From NCBI GenBank assembly GCA_016219645.1, contig JACRLR010000040.1:62001-126000 (forward strand): a stretch of DNA of 64,000 bases, in the 5' to 3' direction. Positions 59,969 through 64,000 of the stretch are shown here, one piece after another. Both the position numbers and the translations under genes were made by a program. Numbering within the stretch: position 1 is the stretch's first letter; the number at the start of each line of letters is the position of its first letter. The notes under the pieces were generated by a model, which saw nothing but the letters and a program-made list of their open reading frames with translations, was not told the DNA's origin and made no database searches. This DNA is from Nitrospirota bacterium. GTDB taxonomy: Bacteria; Nitrospirota; Nitrospiria; Nitrospirales; Nitrospiraceae.

Positions 59969-60931
59969 TTAGAAGCGATAGCTGGTTCCCAATGTGAACG
60001 CATAATCCGGCGCTCCGTTGGACACCCCGACTGTCACCCCGGCATTGTACCGCCAGGCATCAGAGGCCTTGTAGTTGCCGGCAAAATAGAAGTCGCGGAT
60101 GTTCTGCCGTCCGGACACGAGCGACCGGTACTCTTCGAAGTAGACGCTGGTGAGCAGGTTTTTCGTCCAATAGTACCCAGCCCCCACGTCATACCACCAC
60201 TGGTTCCGCAGCTCCAGCCCCTCGGGCCGTCCAATAACGTTAAAGCCTCCGTCGAGAAACGTGAGCCATTTCTCACCCAACAACTTGGACACTTCCGCTC
60301 CGACCCCTTCGTCCATTTTTCCGGTGCCCAATCCCTGACTCGCACTCGCTGTAGGAATTTTCAGGCGACCGGTAAGGGCGACTAACGGGAGATAGTCTCT
60401 CTCTTCAAGAACGTAGTAGCGCCCCCTGATGATGATGTCTCCGATTCCGGAAGTCGTCACATCATTGCCTTGCACACGAGTCGTCAGCCCTCCAGTGCAT
60501 GCAGGATTATTGTTATTATTTCCAGGGCCACTATTAGAACATGTGTTGTTATTTTGATTTCCCGGTCCGCTATTACTACCGCTACCTTGGATCTGAACTG
60601 GGTTCCCTCCAACGAACGTGGTTTGCCCATCGGTCGTCGCTGTCACAAACGGAATCACCACCGCCACATCGCCATCGCGAAAGAACCTCCGCACAGAAAT
60701 AGGTGCATACAAAAATGTGCTCGTTGTATCCGTTCCAAAGTTTCCACTTGAGTAACTCGGGGAAAAGCCAATTTGCCAATTCCGAATGGCGGCCGGTTGA
60801 ACCTCAGAAGCCGATTGCGTCTCGGAGGCCGGTCGAGTCCCTTGGTCTATCCTATCTGCTGCCAATCCAGCGCTCGCCGTCACGACGAGACTTAGAATCC
60901 CCCCAATGACCCTGCTGCTCCACCTATCCAT
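59969..60931 (-). CDS. Outer-membrane beta-barrel protein with Asn/Ser-rich loop
   Basis: A 320-residue protein with signal peptide (IGGILSLVVTASAGLAA) and a C-terminal aromatic (FTLGTSYRF) as in outer-membrane barrels. Alternating strands include WQIGFSPSYSSGNF, FVTATTDG, DIIIRGRYYVLEE, YLPLVALTGRLKIP, WWYDVGAGYYW and YTKNLLTSVYFEEY-like segments. A long extra loop near residues 115-145 is low complexity (NSGPGNQNNNTCSNSGPGNN). The fold resembles MetA-pathway/transporter-like barrels. The NSGPG motif is shared with the exported protein at 61057-61677, which may point to recombination or a common binding property. Confidence 0.75.
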   Translation of the reverse strand: MDRWSSRVIGGILSLVVTASAGLAADRIDQGTRPASETQSASEVQPAAIRNWQIGFSPSYSSGNFGTDTTSTFLYAPISVRRFFRDGDVAVVIPFVTATTDGQTTFVGGNPVQIQGSGSNSGPGNQNNNTCSNSGPGNNNNNPACTGGLTTRVQGNDVTTSGIGDIIIRGRYYVLEERDYLPLVALTGRLKIPTASASQGLGTGKMDEGVGAEVSKLLGEKWLTFLDGGFNVIGRPEGLELRNQWWYDVGAGYYWTKNLLTSVYFEEYRSLVSGRQNIRDFYFAGNYKASDAWRYNAGVTVGVSNGAPDYAFTLGTSYRF

Positions 60932-60994
60932 TCCGGTTTTCCCTAATACGGTACGGCACTAGTATTGAACCTGCTGCGAGGCCCCGGAAACAGA

Positions 60995-61028
60995 CCGAGC
61001 GATGCCACCGGATGGTGGCATCGCTCGG
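60995..61028 (-). terminator. Hairpin terminator of the 61057 gene
   Basis: CCGAGCGATGCCACC and GGTGGCATCGCTCGG form a perfect stem of 15 pairs around the loop GGAT. It lies 28 bases after the stop codon of the minus-strand gene. The following minus-strand sequence is TCTGTTTCC. Confidence 0.75.
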
Positions 61029-61056
61029 TGCACGTCACATTGTGCAACTGTTCAGT

Positions 61057-61677
61057 TCAGTGCCGCCCCTGTCGTCCCTCTCGCTCCGGCCTCTCCAGTT
61101 GATCCGGCCTCTGGTGGAGTTCAACCCGGTCCGGTCGATTGGGCTGATCCATCTGAGCCGTCCTGGCATTATCGCGCCCTTCCCTCCCATGATCACCGGC
61201 CACGTGATCGGCACGGTCTAGGCCGCGTAGTTCCCCACCGCTGTTGGAGCGACGGTCTTCACGCCGGTCCTCTCGGCGATCCATTTGCCGGTCTTCCTGC
61301 CTGACATCACCGCTCTGTGAGACTCGATTATCATCCTGACCGCCTCGACCACTATTCTCCTCACTGTGCCCAGAGCCACTATTGGCAGAACCGTGCCCGC
61401 TGTTTGCCGAGCCAGGTCCACTGTTCTCCGACCCGGACCCGCTATTGACCGACCCCGGTCCGCTGTTTTCGCTCCCGCCACGACCGCCCCGGTTATCAAC
61501 TCGACGGCCATCACGATTGTTTGCACTTTCGAGCCTGACACCGCTCGTCGTCTTCTGCGACGCCCCGGGGGTATCCACCTGACCACTCTGGATCGAAGGA
61601 GCTGTCTGGGCCAACACCGGGGTTGCCACGATTGCCAGAGTACTCGCAACCAGGACCAACCTCGTAAAACGTATCAT
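61057..61677 (-). CDS. Exported SGPG-repeat, disordered protein
   Basis: A 206-residue protein with signal peptide (LVLVASTLAIVATPVLA). The middle is a run of SENSGPGSVNSGSGSENSGP-type units with SGPG, SGSG and SGHG variants, followed by charged DRREDRREDRR segments. The composition predicts disorder. The ATG at 61677 is 8 bases after AGGAGGAG. It is co-oriented with the upstream DUF5666 gene with a 19-base gap and may be secreted or surface-exposed. No named family. Confidence 0.72.
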   Translation of the reverse strand: MIRFTRLVLVASTLAIVATPVLAQTAPSIQSGQVDTPGASQKTTSGVRLESANNRDGRRVDNRGGRGGSENSGPGSVNSGSGSENSGPGSANSGHGSANSGSGHSEENSGRGGQDDNRVSQSGDVRQEDRQMDRREDRREDRRSNSGGELRGLDRADHVAGDHGREGRDNARTAQMDQPNRPDRVELHQRPDQLERPEREGRQGRH

Positions 61678-61695
61678 GTTTCTCCTCCTTTTCAA

Positions 61696-63102
61696 TTAAT
61701 CTTCCAGTTCCGCTTCACGCCACGTCACCACGCCGTTGGCCAGCCGGCCCTTCACCTTGACCAGTGTCCCCTCCTTCACGACATTGAAGAAGGCTGCGCG
61801 GCCGATGATTTGATCATTCAGCCCTTCAAAGTTGTCGTTGCTGATCGTCGAAGTATCGACCGCCACTTCCAGGATCGTCAGGACCTGACCGGAGACTGAC
61901 TGCACCGGTCCCTGGAGATCCACATCATCGTCCTGCGACCTCTGTTCGACTCGTGTCGCGATCACGGAGTTGCTGCTCCCCAGGCGGCCACGGACTCTCA
62001 CGTGGTTCCCGCCCGACAAATTATTTCCACCCTCCGTCTGACTATTCACAGTGACCGTGATACCTGGAAGTCCGTCGATCGTGAAGGTATTCCCGTTGAT
62101 CGTGGCAATGTTCCCCTCCAGCTTCACCGCCGCATGGAACTTCACATGCTTGGCCGTCAAAATCCCGTCAGCCAACCGGCCTTCGGCAGACAGTTTCGCT
62201 CCCACGACGATCTCGTCGATCGTGCCGCCTCGAAACTCCGTGCTTGGAGTCGTTTGCACATGGGTTGTCCCGATAAAGAAGTCCCCAACACCTACAACCT
62301 GGGTCACGAATCCTTCCACTTCGAATTCGTCCATATTATTGCCGAAGCCCTGATTTTCCCGCTCGACCTTTGTGGCAACGAGAGTCGTCGTCACAGAATT
62401 GAAGTTCGTTCCTTTTATTTCCACGAAGAGCCCATTCCAGTTGCTCCCACTCGGAGTCGGCATGTTGTCGATCAGCGATGTCGAGTAATCCACAGTTAAA
62501 TTCCCGATTTTGAAGGTCTTCGCGGTCGCGTCATGCAGGCTCACAAACCCACGCACTTCAGGCGTCACTCCGACCAATTTCTTTTCGATGAACGTCGCCT
62601 GGATCACTCCGTCCGGCCTGATATGCCCATTCACCTCCACAAAGTCTCCAGCGGCGAGATTGCCAATGTTCCCGTTAAGACCATTGCTGTCATCGATCAG
62701 GGTCGTACTATCGACCAACACAGTTTGCCCCATAACCACCAGGCTCAGCCTGTCCGCCGCGATCGACTGCACCAAACCCTCTACCGCATCCTTCTGCTGA
62801 ACTGTGCTGGCTGACCGTTGGTCTCCGTTGAACGAGCCGGTAACCGTTACTGTCATGCCAAGTTTGAGGTCACCCTGGCTGCCAGACTGGCCGTCGACTG
62901 TGAATGACGACCCGCTCGTGTCGAATCTTTTGCCGTTCACAAATACACTGCCGAAACCGGTAACGGTACCGGACGAGGCAGCTGATCCGCTGGCGCTGCC
63001 GGTTGCCGGACTGGACGACCCCCCGCCACCGCCGCAGGCACTGAGCAATCCCACCAAGCCAACTGCGCCGAGAAGATTGAATAAGAAAGATGACCGTCTC
63101 AT
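61696..63102 (-). CDS. DUF5666-like lipoprotein
   Basis: A 468-residue lipoprotein (signal FLFNLLGAVGLVGLLSAC, then a glycine/serine linker). The rest is a series of OB-like DUF5666 units, each 60-80 residues long: VTGFGSVFVNGKRFDTSGSSF, GDLKLGMTVTVTGSFNGDQ, AAGDFVEVNGHIRPDGVIQATFIE, IVVGAKLSAEGRLADGILTAKHVKF. The GxVxxVxG pattern with LxxGxxVxVxG strands repeats at least five times. The ATG at 63102 gives the signal; upstream codons are an artefact. It stands between a PilZ gene and the SGPG gene, so the three form a likely operon. Confidence 0.85.
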   Translation of the reverse strand: MRRSSFLFNLLGAVGLVGLLSACGGGGGSSSPATGSASGSAASSGTVTGFGSVFVNGKRFDTSGSSFTVDGQSGSQGDLKLGMTVTVTGSFNGDQRSASTVQQKDAVEGLVQSIAADRLSLVVMGQTVLVDSTTLIDDSNGLNGNIGNLAAGDFVEVNGHIRPDGVIQATFIEKKLVGVTPEVRGFVSLHDATAKTFKIGNLTVDYSTSLIDNMPTPSGSNWNGLFVEIKGTNFNSVTTTLVATKVERENQGFGNNMDEFEVEGFVTQVVGVGDFFIGTTHVQTTPSTEFRGGTIDEIVVGAKLSAEGRLADGILTAKHVKFHAAVKLEGNIATINGNTFTIDGLPGITVTVNSQTEGGNNLSGGNHVRVRGRLGSSNSVIATRVEQRSQDDDVDLQGPVQSVSGQVLTILEVAVDTSTISNDNFEGLNDQIIGRAAFFNVVKEGTLVKVKGRLANGVVTWREAELED

Positions 63103-63139
63103 GAAATGATCCCCCTGTGTTAGAAATTTGACTTCCAAT

Positions 63140-63487
63140 CTAAAATATGAACTTGAGCCCGACAAAAACCGCGCCCTCGCCATCGGATTTGCCGAACGGT
63201 AACGGTTTTGTCCAACACACTTCAGCGAGGGTCGGAACTTCTGCCATGTTGATGGGCGTCGGCATATGGACCTTCATCACTTGTTCGATCGCCGGGGCCT
63301 GATCCATCAAGACCAGCATTCCTCCATTGCTGATGTTCAGAGAGAGCAATTCCCCTCTGTGGGTCGACGCAGCCGGGGTTTCTCCCTGTATCGTCATCTC
63401 GTATGGTATCGGCCTCAACAACGTCGCCCGCGCGCTGTGACTTCTCTGACTATCTGTGATCGGCCAGTCCCAGCCTGTCTGTGTCAT
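63140..63487 (-). CDS. PilZ domain protein
   Basis: A 115-residue single-domain PilZ protein. RSHSARATLLRPIPYEMTIQ holds a shifted RxxxR-like region; LSLNISNGGMLVLMD is the D/NxSxxG motif, and VCWTKPLPFGKSDGEGAVFVGLKF the final strands. The classic Arg pair is not clear, so c-di-GMP binding is uncertain. The ATG at 63487 follows AGGAG; the frame upstream is not part of the domain. The next gene starts 37 bases after it. Confidence 0.78.
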   Translation of the reverse strand: MTQTGWDWPITDSQRSHSARATLLRPIPYEMTIQGETPAASTHRGELLSLNISNGGMLVLMDQAPAIEQVMKVHMPTPINMAEVPTLAEVCWTKPLPFGKSDGEGAVFVGLKFIF

Positions 63488-64000
63488 CTCGCGTCTCCTT
63501 TGTAAAAAACTTTCTACGACCTCAATCTCATGACGGTTCACATTTTCTAAGGCGAGAGCCGGCGGGATCGCACTCTCTCTCCAACCTCATCTGATGGGTT
63601 AGACGGAGCAGGGGGGGAAAGGTAAACAGGGAATGCGGGCGTCTTACAGGATGTCTTGAAAGAAGGCCCATGGCCGCGTCGGCGGAGTGGTAGGTCAGTC
63701 ACGTTCCGCTGTAATTTGGTAATTACTGGCCATCCCGGCCCTCTCCGATTAGGGGGGAGAATCTATATCAAGGGGAATCTATATAAAATGGTTAATGGCT
63801 TTCAATCGTTTCCTGGAGCCATTTTGAGACTTTAGCTAGCTTTTAACCGGCTCAGGAAACCATACCCCTCTTATAGTGGGTTGTAAGGTGATTTATGTAG
63901 ACATGTCTAGCTGTCCTCTTAAGCAAAATATCCCTGACACCTGCGAGATGATTGACTAGTCCATTTCCCATATCGTAAGCGCCAAACCTCCCTCAGTATT
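63488..64000. other. Gene-free stretch at the window end
   Basis: No gene is supported. It contains a short tandem direct repeat (GAGAATCTATATCA / GGGGAATCTATATA, 63757-63785) and a promoter-like AT-rich run (CTATATAAAATGG). The promoter of the PilZ gene is expected near 63500-63600. Confidence 0.45.

Overview
The window looks like a chromosomal segment of a GC-rich, Gram-negative-type bacterium. The best inference is the phylum Nitrospirota, probably Nitrospira. This rests on the overall gene complement (many lipoproteins, an NnrS protein, an oxidase-I-like membrane protein, a membrane-bound MutS relative, an LplT-PlsC-Aas fusion), an outer-membrane lifestyle, and dispersed palindromic repeats of the kind I associate with that genus. 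No database search was possible, so the assignment is an inference. No rRNA, tRNA, CRISPR array or transposase was found.

Layout. 0.1-3.1 kb: thiamine salvage genes (TenA-like, ThiD) flanking a FlgO/CsgG-like periplasmic protein. 3.3-9.7 kb: an oxidase-I-like membrane protein, a membrane-protein/vWA-lipoprotein pair, an alpha/beta hydrolase, a formylglycine-generating-enzyme-like protein and a methyltransferase. 9.7-16 kb: MOSC protein, PrmA, membrane MutS-like ATPase, two small membrane proteins and a Tat-exported FAD oxidoreductase. 16.2-27 kb: a sigma-54 activator, a series of five lipoproteins, and a 1014-residue exported protein built of about two dozen FPLY-type repeats. A 19-bp inverted-repeat motif occurs upstream of both the first lipoprotein and the repeat protein. 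27-38.3 kb: a three-domain phospholipid repair enzyme, an amidohydrolase, a sigma factor with a probable anti-sigma partner, NnrS, and a DnaJ/Sel1 protein. 38.4-42.7 kb: an Lhr-type helicase carrying in-frame low-complexity repeat insertions. 42.8-50.8 kb: a beta-propeller-like lipoprotein with a recent internal duplication, an epimerase, a CPBP protease, an aminotransferase/amidohydrolase pair and an MFS transporter. 50.9-52.9 kb: two genes in an integron-cassette-like arrangement with attC-like sites. 53-64 kb: DnaJ protein, CCA/poly(A) polymerase, a sigma/anti-sigma operon with two glycogen-binding-like (CBM48) domains, an outer-membrane beta-barrel, an SGPG-rich secreted protein, a DUF5666-like lipoprotein and a PilZ protein.

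The intergenic space is rich in mobile-looking repeats. Seven imperfect palindromes of about 110-130 bp share similar ends (GGATGxTCAAAAA / TTTTTCAxCATCC) but have two different cores. One 180-bp palindrome has 20-bp perfect ends. There are also simple families (CCTCACCCCTTACCCC, GCTGATGGCTGATGG, CGTGAAGCGTGA), some of which have invaded genes. The most interesting items are the FPLY-repeat protein with its shared upstream motif, the cassette-like array, the CBM48 sigma/anti-sigma module, and the modular palindrome family.
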